64,000 nucleotides of DNA from Scylla paramamosain (GCF_035594125.1 NC_087171.1:13551767-13615766); one strand, 5' to 3'. Positions 1 to 13,761 are shown, counted from the first letter of the stretch. Numbers and translations: made by a program. Notes: generated by a model not told the origin, from the sequence alone.

Positions 1-1195
1 AACCTATTGCGTTCACGTAGAATGATTTGTGTATAGATACGCAAAATAGTTCAATTTGTAAACTTATCTCCTGGGAGATCAATAAGGTTCTCAAAAAATA
101 AAATCCCATCACGATAAGCACCACTGTTCTTCTCCTAAATCTATTAACAGTGGTGTTCCTCAGGGTTCTGTCCTGTCACCCACTCTCTTCTTATTATTCA
201 TTAATGATCTAAACCAAACTTCTTATCCTATCCACTCCTACGCTGATGATACCACCCTGCACTTTTCTACGTCTTTTCATAGATGTCCAACCCTTTAGGA
301 AGTAAACATTTCACGCAGGGAAGCCACAGAACGCTTGACTTCTGATCTTTCTAAAATTTCTGACTGGGGCAGAGCAAACTTGGTATTGTTAAATGCCTCA
401 AAAACTCAATTCCTCCATCTATCAACTCGACACAACCTTCCAAACAACTATCCCCTCTTCTTCAATGACATTCAACTGTCCCCTCTCTTCTACACTGAAC
501 ATCCTCGGTCTGTCCTTTACTTATAATCTGAACTGCAAACTTCAAATCTCATGTCTAGCTAAAACAGCTTCTATGAAGTTAGGTGTTCTGAGACGTCTCC
601 GCCAGTTTTTCTCACCCCCCACAGCTGCTAACTCTGTACAAGGGCCTTATCCGTCCATGTATGGAGTATGCTTCACATGTCTGGGGGGGGGGGTTCCACT
701 CATACTGCTCTTCTAGACAGGGTGGAATCAAAAGCTTTTCGTCTCATCAACTCCTCTCCTCTAACTGACTGTCTTCAGCCTCTCTCTTACCGCCGCAATG
801 TTGCATCTCTAGCTGTCTTCTACCGCTATTTTCATGCTAACTGCTCTTCTGATCTTGCTAACTGCATGCCTCCCCTCCTCCCGCGGCCTCGCTGCACAAG
901 ACTTTCTTCTTTCTCTCACCCCTATTCTGTCCACCTCTCTAACGCAAGAGTTAACCAGTATTCTCAATCACTCATCCCTTTCTCTGGTAAACTCTGGAAC
1001 TCCCTGCCTGCTTCTGTATTTCCACCTTCCTATGACTTGAATTCCTTCAAGAGGGAGGTTTCAAGACACTTATCCTTCAATTTTTGACTACTGCTTTGGA
1101 CTCTTTTATGGGACTGGCATTTCAGTGGGCATTTTTTTTTTTTTATTGGATTTTTGTTGCCCTTGGCCAGTGTCCCTCCATAAAAAAAAAAAAAA
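1..1195 (+). mobile_element. Decayed non-LTR retrotransposon (LINE), 3' part, copy A
   Basis: Broken reading frames encode reverse-transcriptase pieces in order: a [18 protein letters not shown] motif near 150-190, a YADDT catalytic motif near 239-253, and a C-terminal region (LDRVESKAFRLINSSPL, then SGKLWNSLPASVFPPSYD) ending with a stop near 1086. Frameshifts and stops separate the pieces, so it is not active. The 3' untranslated part has T-rich and A-rich runs near 1130-1195 and a GCCCTTGGCCAGTG motif near 1160. The same protein text and the same 3' motif recur at about 35410-36490, so both belong to one family. The clade is uncertain (jockey-superfamily style). It lies upstream of the first visible fucosyltransferase exon, presumably in an intron of that gene. 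The 5' part is outside the window. Confidence 0.85.
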
Positions 1196-1290
1196 TCTTT
1201 CCTTACAATATGGCTATTTGGTATACGTGTAGTGCAGGTGGGGGACAAAATGTGGAAGATTTATGTGAAAGTTCATCTTCGTGTTGGCAG

Positions 1291-2487
1291 GCCGCGAGTT
1301 CTACGTGAGGAACCTTCAGAAACACCTGGAAGTCGACGTGTTCGGCGCGTGTGGGGACCTAAAGTGCGGGAAGAGTCACCACGACGTCGAGTGTTATTCC
1401 CACCTCCTTCAACCAAACTACAAATTTTACCTGGCTTTCGAAAACAACTTATGTGAGGATTACATCACAGAAAAGGTGAGAAATGATTAATCAAATAAAG
1501 AAAGATATGCCAAATAACGGTGAAAGGATATGCAAGTTATGAGGCCTATGCAAAATCTGTACTAAGGATCATCCGAAGCTACATGTCCTAACACGTGCTT
1601 CCCTTGCCCTTGCCGCTGCTGCCGGGGTGGTGGTGGCGGGAAGGTGTGGCTGCCCATGCATTACGGCCTGGTGCCTGTGGTGTACGGCGGGGCGCGCTAT
1701 GCTGACTTCCTGCCTCCGCACTCTTACGTGGACGCCACGCACCTCACGCCCCTCCAGCTGTCTCGTCTTCTCTCAAGGTGTGTGTGTGTACAGGATTAAG
1801 TCAAGTTCGTAACGTCTCGTCTTTTCCAAACCATCCCGCTTTGTTTAAATTCGTATGTATTCTTTGCATGGACCGCTTCATCAGGTAATGTGTGCCGCTG
1901 ATTTAGTGTTCTGCTTGGAAAACTATGTTTCTTCACTATTTTATCGCCTCTTTTCTTATTGTGAAGTTTCTTGCTGTGTGTGTGTGTGTGTGTGTGTGTG
2001 TTTGTGTTCTACATGGCTAACATCTGCACACGGAAAATTAGTCTTATGATATAACCAGAGCGTAACGGACAACAGACTACTCACTAATGCACACAACTGT
2101 CAACAAAGTGCCTCAAAACACAACAATAATTCTAACCAATCACCTGGCAGAGTTGGAGGTTCCCCGGAGCTGTACGAGCGCTACCACCTTTGGCGAAAAT
2201 ACTGGAGGGTGTTACTGAAACCTCCCATGTGTGAACTTTGTTACAAGCTGCATCTCAGAACACATGAGGAGGCGGCAGTGGCACGGCAGAGGCAATACCG
2301 GGATCTTCGGGCATGGTGGTGGAGAGTTAACAACTGTACTACCCAGTATCCACCAGACCGGTACCCACGAGAACCCGAACCCGATTCCAGGCCACTCATG
2401 CAAAAGCTAATGGATGTGTTTGGGTTTCTCAAGTGGGCGGGGAGATCGGCTGCTTCCGCTCTTCCCTCCATCAGGCGTGGCTCGTGA
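1291..2487 (+). CDS. Alpha-1,3-fucosyltransferase (GT10), C-terminal exons, 5' partial
   Basis: Transfers fucose from GDP-fucose to GlcNAc on glycans; the family works in the Golgi lumen as type II membrane proteins. Three exons are visible: 1291-1475, 1644-1777 and 2151-2487, with donors AAG|gtgaga and AAG|gtgtgt. They encode about 218 residues. Exon a carries REFYVRNLQKHLEVDVFG and the GT10 signature YKFYLAFENNLCEDYITEK. Exon b gives GLVPVVYGGARY and PPHSYVDATHLTP, the conserved GDP-fucose-binding region. Exon c gives LYERYHLWRKYW and the C-terminal PPMCELCYKLH, with the family's CxxC cysteines, then a short extension ending at TGA 2485-2487. The acceptor of exon b has a weak pyrimidine tract. 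The cytoplasmic tail, membrane anchor and N-terminal catalytic half must lie left of the window. The family call is firm; the subtype (core FucTA or Lewis-type FucTC) is not resolved. Confidence 0.92.
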
Positions 2488-2509
2488 CTGTAGTGGCCTG
2501 CGTTATGAT

Positions 2510-2700
2510 TTATAAAACGCTCCGAACTTTCATAAGAACTATTGCCAAAAGGCCACAGAAGTTATTCATCAGGTTTCCATGACGTAGAATAATTGTAGTT
2601 AAACACAGACTAGAATCATTAGGAAACCTTAACACTCACTGTAGCCTCCTTAGATTAGTCGAGATAAGACGCTGAAACGCTTGGGAATGTAGTCCAGGGT
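2510..2700 (-). repeat. Dispersed repeat family DR1, copy 1
   Basis: On the minus strand it carries the two landmarks of a family seen at least seven times here: a TTCAGCGTCTTATCTCGACT-like block (2656-2689) and an ACCTGATGAATAACTTCTGT-like block ending in GGCCTTTTGG (2551-2578). Other copies lie near 11590-11650 (partial), 13125-13200, 14470-14790, 15940-16170, 20170-20370 and 26860-27020. No coding potential is seen. A SINE or MITE is possible, but the ends are not defined. Confidence 0.6.
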
Positions 2701-3036
2701 GTGTATTAGTGAAAGATGAAGTGTGAAATCAGTGGGAAAACGAAGAATAGTGAAAAAAAAACATTAGCAACAAGGAAAAAGTAAAAAAATAAATAAATAA
2801 ATACTAAAATGAATACCCTAAAAAGTGCAAACGTTCTTACTTCTCCACATTTGGTGCATCTTTTAGTACAGTCATGATGAGAAGTCAAGTAACCTCCTGC
2901 ACTCATTTCCGTTGTGCTTCATGTTCCTCAGTTCGAAGGCATATAATCTGCTGAGAATCTCCTAACAACACGTGGCAATTGATAGTTTCAGCAGACCAGA
3001 TGATAAAGAATAAATAAATAAATAAATAATGATAAA

Positions 3037-3038
<2 letters not shown>

Positions 3039-3104
<66 letters not shown>
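3039..3104. repeat. (AAT)n microsatellite
   Basis: Uninterrupted ATA/AAT units. The long Tyr-only or Ile-only open frames here are repeat artefacts, not genes. Confidence 0.98.
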
Positions 3105-3106
<2 letters not shown>

Positions 3107-3955
3107 GGGGGAAAACAATAACTACGGGGAAAGCGAGTGGGGCAGGCTGCTTGACCTCTGACTATGACTTTATTATGACCCCACATCCAATAAATACTTT
3201 GGCATATCATATAGATTTTCTACCTGTATATTGATGATGTATTCCTCTACCTTGAAATTTTTCGTCGTAAACATTGTGTATCTAAGCTGCGTGTTATCTG
3301 TATGTGACATTGACTCGTATATCCTCTCTTTCTAAGGGTCAGTGTTGACCGTCAAGCGAAATAGGCACCTTTAAACATCATATTGATAGTTCAGTAAACC
3401 CCATTAAAAAAAAATGTCATAATTATCACATAGCAAAATCGTTATCAAGTCTTCGTCATCACGCATAGCATCATGACTTGTGAATTTGGGGAACCCATGA
3501 AAGAAAAACGGCACCGTTAATAATTACCTGAAATCCAGTTCCATCGTGACAAAGGAGTTTTCAAAGGTGGGATTATCGCAGCGCCTCACTACTCACCAAA
3601 GCATACCTCAGTGATTCCAGAATTCTAAGACGAAAGAGCAACAATTTTCAGAAGTACGACATAATACGAAACCTCCATCCACACTGCTATATCACACTTC
3701 AACAAGACCCTTTAGAAGTAGTGGAGGTACAGCACAGAAGTGTTTCAGAATATGGTTCATAGCTGTGCGTGGCTGAGACACCGAGGCGAAGCTCAACAAG
3801 ATCTCAACACTTCCGCCAGCAAAGAAAATAAAATCGTAAGCCATGGGAAAAAAGAAGAAACTCCCAAGTGGATGATAACAGCGTAATACTGAATAACAAC
3901 AATAATAATATAAATAAGGGTAATGGTAATAACGAACATTATATGATGATGATAT

Positions 3956-3956
<1 letters not shown>

Positions 3957-4040
<84 letters not shown>
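3957..4040. repeat. Compound (TAC)n-(AAT)n microsatellite
   Basis: A TAC tract passes directly into an AAT tract; the change is a single base within the trinucleotide unit. Confidence 0.97.
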
Positions 4041-4445
4041 GAAGGTCCCGGAAAAAAAATAGTATAAAGAGGAAGGTGACGAGTATAATTAAACTAGACA
4101 TTGGAAGAGCTGCCGCCTGTGAAGCCTAGAGACAAGATGACACACTTAACGTAGACCCCTGCTTACATCAAAGGAATGCTTAATTACATCATTTTTTATA
4201 TGCTGAGGAGTATAATGGATAGCAAAGGTCAACATACCATTATTAGCCCTTCTTAGGAATTTTGATTAGTTAATTAGCTTCCCATACAGCTGGGCCGTCA
4301 TGACGAGACAACAAATAACAAAAGATGCTTATTTTATCTTAGACAGGAGGGATGTTAATTAAAAATCACACACGAGGCCAGACAGGAGAGTGGTCATGAA
4401 AGAAATATAAAGTCATCAAGAAAAGAAAAACTGCAAAAGAAGCTC

Positions 4446-4592
<147 letters not shown>

Positions 4593-4658
4593 GTATTTTT
4601 ATATGGATTTTTTTTATCATATATGTGTGTATTATTATCATTATCATCTTCCTTATTC

Positions 4659-4693
<35 letters not shown>

Positions 4694-5269
4694 CTAATTA
4701 AGAATCTTCAGTTATTCCTATGATGCATGATGGTATTTTCGTTCATATTCTTAAACATTTTGGATTCTCATAGGAACCATCTTGATAGAACAACAGACAT
4801 GATAAATCAGTTTCTCATGAGTGTTTTTCCTCTTTTGACGATGCAGAACCCTTGTCAAACTGTCGCTAGAATAATAGAAACATCGTTGAAAACCAAAGTA
4901 CTTTTCATTACAGCAGTTGAAATATGACGCTAGCACGTTTGAGAACACGTGTCTTCGCCTCATAACTCCTCATATAAGAAAAAAAAAAAAAAACTCTAGT
5001 AATGGAAAACGAATCTCGAGGCATGGTGAGTGACAGCGGGTGGCAGGTCATTAAAAGTCCCATCATACCATACAGCAACCTCCTTCCCGATACCAAGATA
5101 CGGTAGTGGAGGGAGAGGTGGGTGATTTCAATTTTATATTATGGATCACCGCTGTCATTGTGTTCCATCCACCAAGTGAGTGAGTGAGGGGGTGGGGAAG
5201 AGGTTGCGTGAGGCAATGAGGACGAGTGTATATGAAGGAGTGAGAACGAGGAGCTTACGGAAGTAGATA

Positions 5270-5725
5270 CGAGGAGTGTTCATTGAGTTTCCGGCCTAAC
5301 CCAGAAGTTAAAATAGAGCAAAGGTCCACTCAACTTGCTTTTTTTTTTCTCTCTCTCTCTCTCTCCAACGTAATCTTTGATCATGATGTATTTTTCTGGT
5401 CTCGTCATCAACTGCAAAAATCCATCCCTAAGGAATGGTTGACCGAATCCCTCCAAAACCTCCTTGACCTTCTTGATCTCCTTGTCATCAGCGAAAGATA
5501 AACCTCACAGCTGCTTCTTCATGTGTGGGAAAAGGAAGGTGCCAGATCTGGGTAATAAGGGGGGATGGGGCAACAATTCGAAGCCGTAGGACACCACTTA
5601 GCTTATGGCCACCATGCTCTTGTATGCAGGAACACTGTCCTGCAAGAGAACACACCTCGGGTCACTTTCGGTGTTTCTCAAGCAGAGCCTCCAGTCATAA
5701 GCAATTATTACTTGACCTAGGTTAC
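5270..5725 (-). mobile_element. Mariner-like transposase relic, C-terminal part
   Basis: On the minus strand the segment 5600-5690 reads CVLLQDSVPAYKSMV and then ELLPHPPLLPRSGTFLFPH, which resembles the mariner block with the catalytic Asp (DNArpH) followed by HPPYSPDLaPsDyhLFp. Segment 5390-5500 reads FADDKEIKKVKEVLEGF and then PFLRDGFLQL, resembling the transposase C-terminus. The sequence GTGTTCATTGAGTTTCCGGC near 5276-5296 resembles a mariner terminal inverted repeat. Stops and substitutions break the frame. The N-terminal half and second terminus were not located. This is by motif recall; a database comparison was not possible. Confidence 0.6.
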
Positions 5726-8700
5726 GGTTACATGCATTTCATGTATGATACTTTCCTGATATCAGTTAATCAACTCCTTTCTGCATTCAAACATGAAACT
5801 TTTAAGTAAAAATGAAGGTAAAATTTGTCGCTACATTCTTCTATGTTATTTTTACTAAAATCCTTCATAGTTAAACAAAGGGAGTTTATTCTTGTACTTT
5901 TTTTTTTTTAGTCTTTGAAATCTTACACACGTACTAAGCAGTCTGAACGCACGCATCATATTCCGGGAGTTGGTCAGCTTTCTTTTCAGCAAAGGTTCAT
6001 TAACAGTGCCTGATAACGACATTTTCTCTTAACATGAGACTGGATGAAAAGATAAGGATAATTATCATCAGTATGTTTATTTCAAAGAGAGAAATATGGT
6101 AAATTATGTTACAAAATCACTGCTTGATGTAAAATCGTGGAGCTTTCTTTTGCAGTATTCATGAAAAATACTGCACTAATGATAGGAATAAGCATTATTT
6201 CAAAATTATATACAAGTGTTTGTATTTTCAAGTACGATACAATAATACAATAACACGAATAAACACACAAATCATCAAGGCGCTGCTTATTCTTTTAATA
6301 AACAACAGCAGTCGAGCGGCACCAACACAACACACATTTCCCACATATGATGGATGATATGCTTAAAACAATTCCCACAAGAATTTCCGTCGCAAATACA
6401 TTTTCCTTGATACTCCAAATATAAATGCATTGGAAGTGAAAAGTATTATGTGTTGAAGAGCTGAGATCATGGCACCACCATAGTTTGCATGATGCAATGT
6501 AACGGTGAAGGGTCAGGCTTGTGAGGACCCCACTCCTTGGACCAAAAGGCACCCATCACATGCAGGACTGAACTCGCCATCTTTTGGTTACAAGGCCAAG
6601 CAAGACATTACCATGGAGCCATCTGGTCCCCTATGATGATCCGGTCTCCCCAGGACTGTCACATACACATAATTTTACACATAATACGCTCCTTCCTGCC
6701 ATTTACATTCCTTCCTGCCAGGAACTACTAATGGGCTAAACAGTTAAGAACATTTCCAAATTTAATCTACAGTCACATTATAACTTCTACTGACACCAGT
6801 CTTCGGACAACTCACAATAAAGAAATTATTCATGCTGCGCAAACAAAAAAAAACAATTTTTTTTTTTTAAATACTCTGTGACTGAAATTTGAATTTAATG
6901 TAATTCAATAAGACAATACAAAAGTACAAATTGACAATACTGTATGATATGAATATTATATAAAAGAATATAACATTAAAATTTGTTCGTTTTCTTCCCT
7001 TTGATATTATTTAACAGTAATTTCTCGTTGTATTGATGACATTCCAGTCAAAACACTTTCTGCTTGATAGGAAAAAAAGAACGCTCTTCACCTGGTGGGA
7101 TTCGGGGCAGGATCTCCCCTCCCTTCCACTATCTTCCACCCTTTTCCTCTGAATTATTTTCTCCCATGGACATTTTTCCCGTTCGACGTTTCTCCTTTCA
7201 GACAGTTTTCTCTATCCCCATCTACTTAGCCAATAACGTTGCTTGTTAACTTTTTCACTGGCAGGTAATTCTTCTCATACTCAATTACAGTTAAGAGATT
7301 TTTGTATACTGTAGTCTTTTAACAAATCTGCAACCGAGGAAAGACGTGATTAACTTTATGTTCTTTCTCCTCTCCTGGTATCCATCCAAACTATTAAATG
7401 AGATCTGAATGTTAACAAAAAACATCGTAGCAGTAAAAAAGGAATAAATACTCGTATATCCAGGGGCGAAATGAGTCCGCGAAGGGAAATGTCCAGAGGA
7501 AAATGTGTCCGTAGGGAAATAATGGGAAAGCGTCAGGAGGAAAACGTCCAAGGGAAATATAACCGCACACCAGTGAAGGAGCAAACATCTTTTCTTAAGT
7601 TACGATTATGGGCTTTTCTGTTATTACCTTTAGCAATGCGATAATGACGAGCCCTTGTTAACTTGCTACCTACAATCAGAACTCAAATGAACAACGCCGG
7701 ACAACGCGTAGTACAAGGAAACAACAAACATACCAACATACAGGTCCTCCTCGCGTGCACGTCTCCAGTTACTGCTCTCCGACTCCCACTCGCCCTCAAG
7801 GGATTCATTCGAGCCAGATGAACGGAACCGATTCGAGTAGGCTTGGTTGGTCGAGACAAGTACTGACACACTACCTAATCAAGTTCCTTATTCAATGCGG
7901 TAAGACAAATTACCACTCATTCTACATAATATTCCCGGAAGAATCTAATGTAAACAAATGTGAGCACTTGCATATTCAAAAAGTCGTCTAGATTATTTCA
8001 CCGAGATAGTGAGTGGAAGAGAAGAGATTCAGTTCCTGAAGTCTTTATAGCTATCTTACAGGCAGTTTCATTGTTATACGGAAGGGAAGTCCCCAATGTA
8101 GGGGCGATGAACCCAATGGTAAACACGTCTTTAGTTTTGGGTTAAAGGTGATAGATCTCAACACGTTCGAGGAGTTGAGTGGCTGTCTTGTTGCGTCGCC
8201 GTACGGTTACGTCTGTTTTGAGTCATTATGAAAAACAATAAATACTCCCTGAGTGGTATTTAACTAGCAAATGTCAGGTTGTAAATATGTGCTGTGGAGG
8301 GTGTCAGTGTCTAGAGGAGCGTATCTATTCTAAGTGATTAAGAAATATGAAGGGAGAAGTTATTGAGTCGCCTTCTTTTGTCAGAATGCATACAAGTTTT
8401 TTTCTTCTCTCTCTTCTAGGTAATAGAAAGTTTTTTTTTTTTTTTTTTCTAGGAATGTGCAATCAGATCTTTGTTGTATTGGAAGGAAGGTAAAATGCAC
8501 TACGTGAGAAATTATTGGCTATCCTCTTGTCATAATACAATGAGATTACTGTTTTTTTTTGTGGAAAAATGATATCCAGTGTTTCTGAGATGTATAATCA
8601 CGTGTTTGTTATGAACGAAGGAAGGAAAACACTGAAATGAAGTTATTGTTTCTTCCCTCGTCAGAACGTGTCGAACTAATTTTCTTGCGCTTTTTGTGTT

Positions 8701-9461
8701 GTGACACTCCTCTGCGGCGCCGTCACACCAGCACGTTTTCCGCCAATTTTTCCGTCGGTTTCCGTGAACTTTTACCTCATTCCATCGTCTCTTTCCATCT
8801 ACATCGTTAAACGGGAGTGATCGTTTTCAGGGAGGAGAGTTATCAACGTTGTCAAATGAAAATCCATTGCTTATATAGAGACGAGAAGTAAAACCTTTTA
8901 TTATTTTCATTATTAAATTTCAAATAAAGAATATATAAAATCGTTTAACTTCACATGTCGTTACATTTCATTTGTGGATATATAGCAGCAAACTGTGGCT
9001 CGCATGACTCGATAGACGTTTAAACTTTTGGAAAGTTTCTCTACTCCCATATACTAGATACCATTTTAGTTCCTTTGGCTCGTCTACGATTTACGAAACA
9101 TGCAATAAAGTGCAGAGAGAGAGACTGCTAGCCTGTGCGTCAGAGGAGCCATGTTCGTTTACTGTCGCGGAAAGTGCAGACAAATGGCTGTGCGTGTGTG
9201 ACGGGACGCTCTCAAGAAATTGTCCATTTTCATAAGTTGACGAAAAAAAGTAACAGAAAATGTGTTAGTGTGCCAGCGCCTTTCATATAAAAATTAGAGG
9301 ATGATACAAAGTCGCCGAAAAAGACATCTATTACAAAAGGGTTTCCGCCTCTGAGCACACCACTGGGTAATGTTACCTGCGCTGCTAGAAGAGTTTTTTT
9401 TCTTTTTATCTTTTTTTTTTTTTCTGTCTCAGAAAGGAAACAATTATTAGGCTCACTGATC

Positions 9462-9463
<2 letters not shown>

Positions 9464-9540
<77 letters not shown>
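9464..9540. repeat. (GA)n microsatellite
   Basis: About 77 bp of GA dinucleotides immediately left of a copy of repeat family DR2. Confidence 0.98.
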
Positions 9541-9544
<4 letters not shown>

Positions 9545-9850
9545 TACCAATAGTGGCTCCCTCTATATTCTATTTCTGCCTCTCTCCAGGAGTAGCAAGC
9601 TTGGGGACCTGGTGGGAAAACGGGGTTTTACAGTGGGGAAAGCCAAAATAGGCGAATTTTTTTAAACCTTAAAAGTTTGAAGAAAACACCGATTTTGGGA
9701 GAAAAAAAAAAAATCAACAGGGAATATCCCCCACCACAATAAAGCTAACGTAAACTAGCCTGGACCCTCCACCTAAGGACTCTAACCTAATCTAAACAAG
9801 CCGGTGAAGCTTCGTCCCCTTATGGACACTAACCTAATATTACACCAGCA
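9545..9850 (+). repeat. Dispersed repeat family DR2, copy 1
   Basis: It starts AATAGTGGCTC and then reads AGCAAGCTTGGGGACCTGGT, ACGGGGTTTT and AAGCCAAAATAGGC, followed by a CTAACCTAA-rich tail. The same order of landmarks recurs at 62148-62450, and related blocks occur at 60100-60560 and 62440-62660. It is non-coding; its class is unknown. Confidence 0.65.
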
Positions 9851-10482
9851 CACCACATTAACAAGAATGATTTGGAATTACTCACAAAATTAAGTTGTAC
9901 AGAATCCCAGGTTTTCCACTATAGGGCAGGAAAAAAAAGTAGAGTAAACCCAAATCGCAATCCATATACCTGTCTAACGCCATGATGGAGGTAGAACTGA
10001 CGTGGCAGCTCTCTCATACCCCCGCAGAGGCCTACACGCGGACTAGTTCCAGACTATAGTTCCAGACAACACATGGCCATTTGAATTAGTGGCACTACGT
10101 ACAATACAAATGTGTCACGCATAAATAATTATTTGATTATATATTAATATGACAATTAATTTCCATCCAGTGCAACAGAAATATCAGTCAATAATACAAT
10201 GGTGAATAATACCTGCCACGGGACTAGTTATTGTGGCAGCGTGACGCAGCATTACCCGCGTACCAACACGCTAACACACGCGTTATATTATTCCTCCAAG
10301 CGAGCCTCATCGCCATGGACTTAGAATTTGTGATGCGGCGCAACACGAATCACGCCACTGTAACGTAACCGAGCGTGACCCCAAAACAAAACCACCACAC
10401 ACGTGTTATACAGTGAGTATTTATCATCATATATGCATCATTTAGCTGATCCATGAGGAGCTGTTATTGATATGATTTACGG

Positions 10483-10594
<112 letters not shown>

Positions 10595-10746
10595 ATATAA
10601 CTAGCTGCCGTGATACTCAGTGTAAGTGTAAATACGTCTGCAAGTCACATGTAAATGGTCTACGTCTACCAAATTATTAAAGACACGTGATACACAGAAC
10701 CTTACATTTAAATACTGGTCGTGCAAGACACACATTGTGTTGGTAC

Positions 10747-11136
10747 TTATGAGCAAATAGTGATCGTTCCTTCCTCTTCCTCCTGTTCTTCGTCCTCGTT
10801 CTCATTTTCCTTAGAGGGAGAGAGAAGCAACTTTTTAGAAAAGCCTAGATTAATATGGCTCTCCGGCAACTGAAACCTAACTCTTCGGGGAAGCTTTACA
10901 ACCTCTCTGTGGGATAATCTGTTTTTGAACCTGATTCCCTCGAAGATACCCGGTTCCTGGCGGGAGGCGATGCACATGAGTACTGAGGCCATCACCCCGA
11001 GAAGTATCAAAGTAAGCAGCACTGTCAGACCCACTACATACTTCTCTTCCTGCAGGCGAGGGTCCCCGGCAGCTTCTTCACCACTCTCATTGAACACAGT
11101 CGGATAGATCAGGCTCGGTGGCGTTACAGAATACAT
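10747..11136 (-). CDS. Candidate single-pass membrane protein, 129 residues, unknown function
   Basis: I do not recognise this protein. The frame opens at an ATG at 11136-11134, with an in-frame TGA 15 codons or fewer upstream, and ends at TAA/TGA near 10747. Residues 1-37 are polar with one possible N-glycosylation site (NES). Residues about 38-60 (VVGLTVLLTLILLGVMASVL plus MCI) form a clear membrane segment. The rest has basic stretches (FKNRLSHREVVKLPRRVRF) and a very acidic run (ENENEDEEQEEEEG) near the end. There is no N-terminal signal peptide, so it may be the last exon of a longer gene whose earlier exons I could not find on the minus strand. The non-repetitive composition and ordered topology argue for real coding; isolation among repeats argues against. 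Confidence 0.45.
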   Translation of the reverse strand: MYSVTPPSLIYPTVFNESGEEAAGDPRLQEEKYVVGLTVLLTLILLGVMASVLMCIASRQEPGIFEGIRFKNRLSHREVVKLPRRVRFQLPESHINLGFSKKLLLSPSKENENEDEEQEEEEGTITICS

Positions 11137-11687
11137 AATTTCATAAGATAATCATGAGATATATTTTCGAGTATTATTTGTGAGTTTTGTACTATTCTAG
11201 ATTTTTAAGAGACTGTGAGGTAGGGTTTATAAAGCTTAATAGTATCCTTATGAATTTCTTGTCATTATCATATGTCACCACAAGCTGGGGACGACGGGTG
11301 GCTGATGGGTAGCAATGCAGATACGGTCGTCAGTCAGTCCCCGAGCTGAGCAGGCGAAGAATAGCGGGGAACCTCCATCAGTGCACATTCCTGGTGGATT
11401 GATAAATTTAATTATTACTGACGAATTGAATCTTCGGCATTTGAAGAACCATATTCTCAAAACCTTCCTGCTTATAATCTAGACTACTTTTAACAGGTTG
11501 TAGTGGAAGTCAGCGGGTTTTGCTAGTTCAGTAAGCGTTCTGCACCTTTGAGGGGGGGGGAAAAGACCCACGAGGACTTGACAAATGATCACCGTAGACT
11601 TTGAAAATAGTCCGTAAGAGAGCTTGAAGCAATTTCAGAATACGGGCCAAAGTTGTTAAAGAATATATATTTTATGTAAAGTCTGTC

Positions 11688-11730
<43 letters not shown>

Positions 11731-11906
11731 ATTTCTGTTTAGTCCAATGTTTAGAAATTCATGAAAAGCGAGCGTAGATGTAGCTGAGCATTTGTGTATC
11801 AATAAATACGCAGTGTGTCTTTCTATGTGTTATATAGCGCTAGTCTTACCATGCTCAGAATGAATAGGAGTCATTGTAATTATTTATCTTGTGTTGACAT
11901 CAGATC

Positions 11907-11945
<39 letters not shown>

Positions 11946-12069
11946 TCAGGAGACAAGACCGAAGCCTTTATCCTACTGAAGCCTTGAGAGCGTAGACCCG
12001 CCTCCCGTACACCACACCAACTCTTCGTGGCGTAGGATCAATGCGGGGCTATTGGGTTTAGGAGGGAGG

Positions 12070-12125
<56 letters not shown>

Positions 12126-13124
12126 ACGGTTATGTGAAAAAAAGAAAACGAAACACGTGGTAACGAGCCACTCCAGCTATTTTTAAGGTAAGCTAAGCTA
12201 GATTAGTATTGGTCAGGTTACGTTACCTAGTATAATATATTCTAACCTTACCTAATCTAACCCAGCTCTGAGCCGAATTGATTTGAATCATAAGGTGAGA
12301 GCGGCAAATCAATTAATGATGGTCTGACATTATATAAGACCTTAAATAATTCAATATTGTATCAAATCCTATAACATGATTTTTTGCAGGTATAGAAAGA
12401 AGATGATTGCTGTTAAAAATAATATACGAGAATCAGTCCTCGTCACTGATGTGCTGAGCTTTGCAGTTTTCACAAAGGTGTTCATGTCAGGCAGATAAAA
12501 AGGTTAGGGAAAAGTTCGACAGACAACCAAGGATCAGCACTCTCTCCACACCACGCTATCACTCACTCTGACGGGGACGAGGACGAGGACGTAAATAAAT
12601 ACAAAAAGAAAGAACGCAAGTCTAAGAGAGAGAGATAATTTGTTATGACAGGACAATACTTAAGTACACAAACAAGTATAATGAGCGCCTGACTGTTGAC
12701 AGACAATTGTAATGAAGACCAATGTTACACACACTCCCAATTAACCAACTACTATAGCTATTTTTTATGGAAGACAAAAACACAATACGAAGGAATTCTT
12801 TTAACTTTTTTCTTATTTATTAATCTTTTTTTTTCTTCTTCTTCATTATATACAAGGCAAGGTTTTTATTTAAAGTCTTTCCTGAAAAGCGCGAATATAA
12901 CGGACTCGCTCTTTGGTCAATTTCCCGAAAAGATTCAGCTTCTTATTCAGACAATTTCTGAGACTATGGTGGAAGAAAATAATGTAAACACTTGTAAACA
13001 TGTAAAAAGTATATGTATCATCAAAGTTTTTTTTTTATTTTATTTTAATAATCGCTTCATAATAGGGACTCTACATAACAAATGAGAAAACACTCGTGAG
13101 AATGCGTAACAAATGAGGAAACGC

Positions 13125-13200
13125 ACGTGAGAACCTGATTATCTCTGTACCCTTTGAAAAAAAAAAAGTATTATGAGAGCTCAGAGCGTTTAAGAATGGA
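13125..13200 (+). repeat. Dispersed repeat family DR1, short copy
   Basis: Reads GAACCTGATTATCTCTGTAC, then TTTGAAA, then GAGAGCTCAGAGCGTTTAAG, matching the order of blocks in the reverse complement of 14533-14600. Confidence 0.55.
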
Positions 13201-13596
13201 AATTTACTCCAAGTGAAGTTTATATAGTGGAAGAATAAGAATAAAGCGGACTGGACGATGATGTAAGAGCGGATGGTCTAGTATTATTATGAGAGGAAAT
13301 AGATATTTTACGTTATAACTGGATTGATTAAACACAGGATGTGGACTCATGAAAAGAAGGGAGATTATGTAAGAAACATGATAATTCTTTATGCAAATCG
13401 TGAAGAACAGAAAGATGGTAACGGTAAGTTAAATGAGTTAAGACTACAAGAAGGAATGAAGGAATACAATAGGAAAATGAGAGATAGAGAAAGGGATACT
13501 GCGTAAATGAACAAAAGGTTTGTGGAGAGTTATTAGAGTGAAGGTAATGTGTGAGGTGCATTATTATTATTGTTATTATTATTATTATTATTACTG

Positions 13597-13635
<39 letters not shown>

Positions 13636-13695
13636 ACAGTAGCAGTAATATATCATAAACGTAACAACAAAAGGAATCATAAGGAATAACAAAAC

Positions 13696-13761
<66 letters not shown>

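Noticed and set aside
6295..6731. Two overlapping frames on opposite strands near a GGACCAAAAGGC region
   Set aside because: Neither resembles a known protein, and both are short with no supporting splice sites.
13324..13506. A 60-codon charged frame
   Set aside because: Short, low complexity and next to trinucleotide repeats; no family resemblance.
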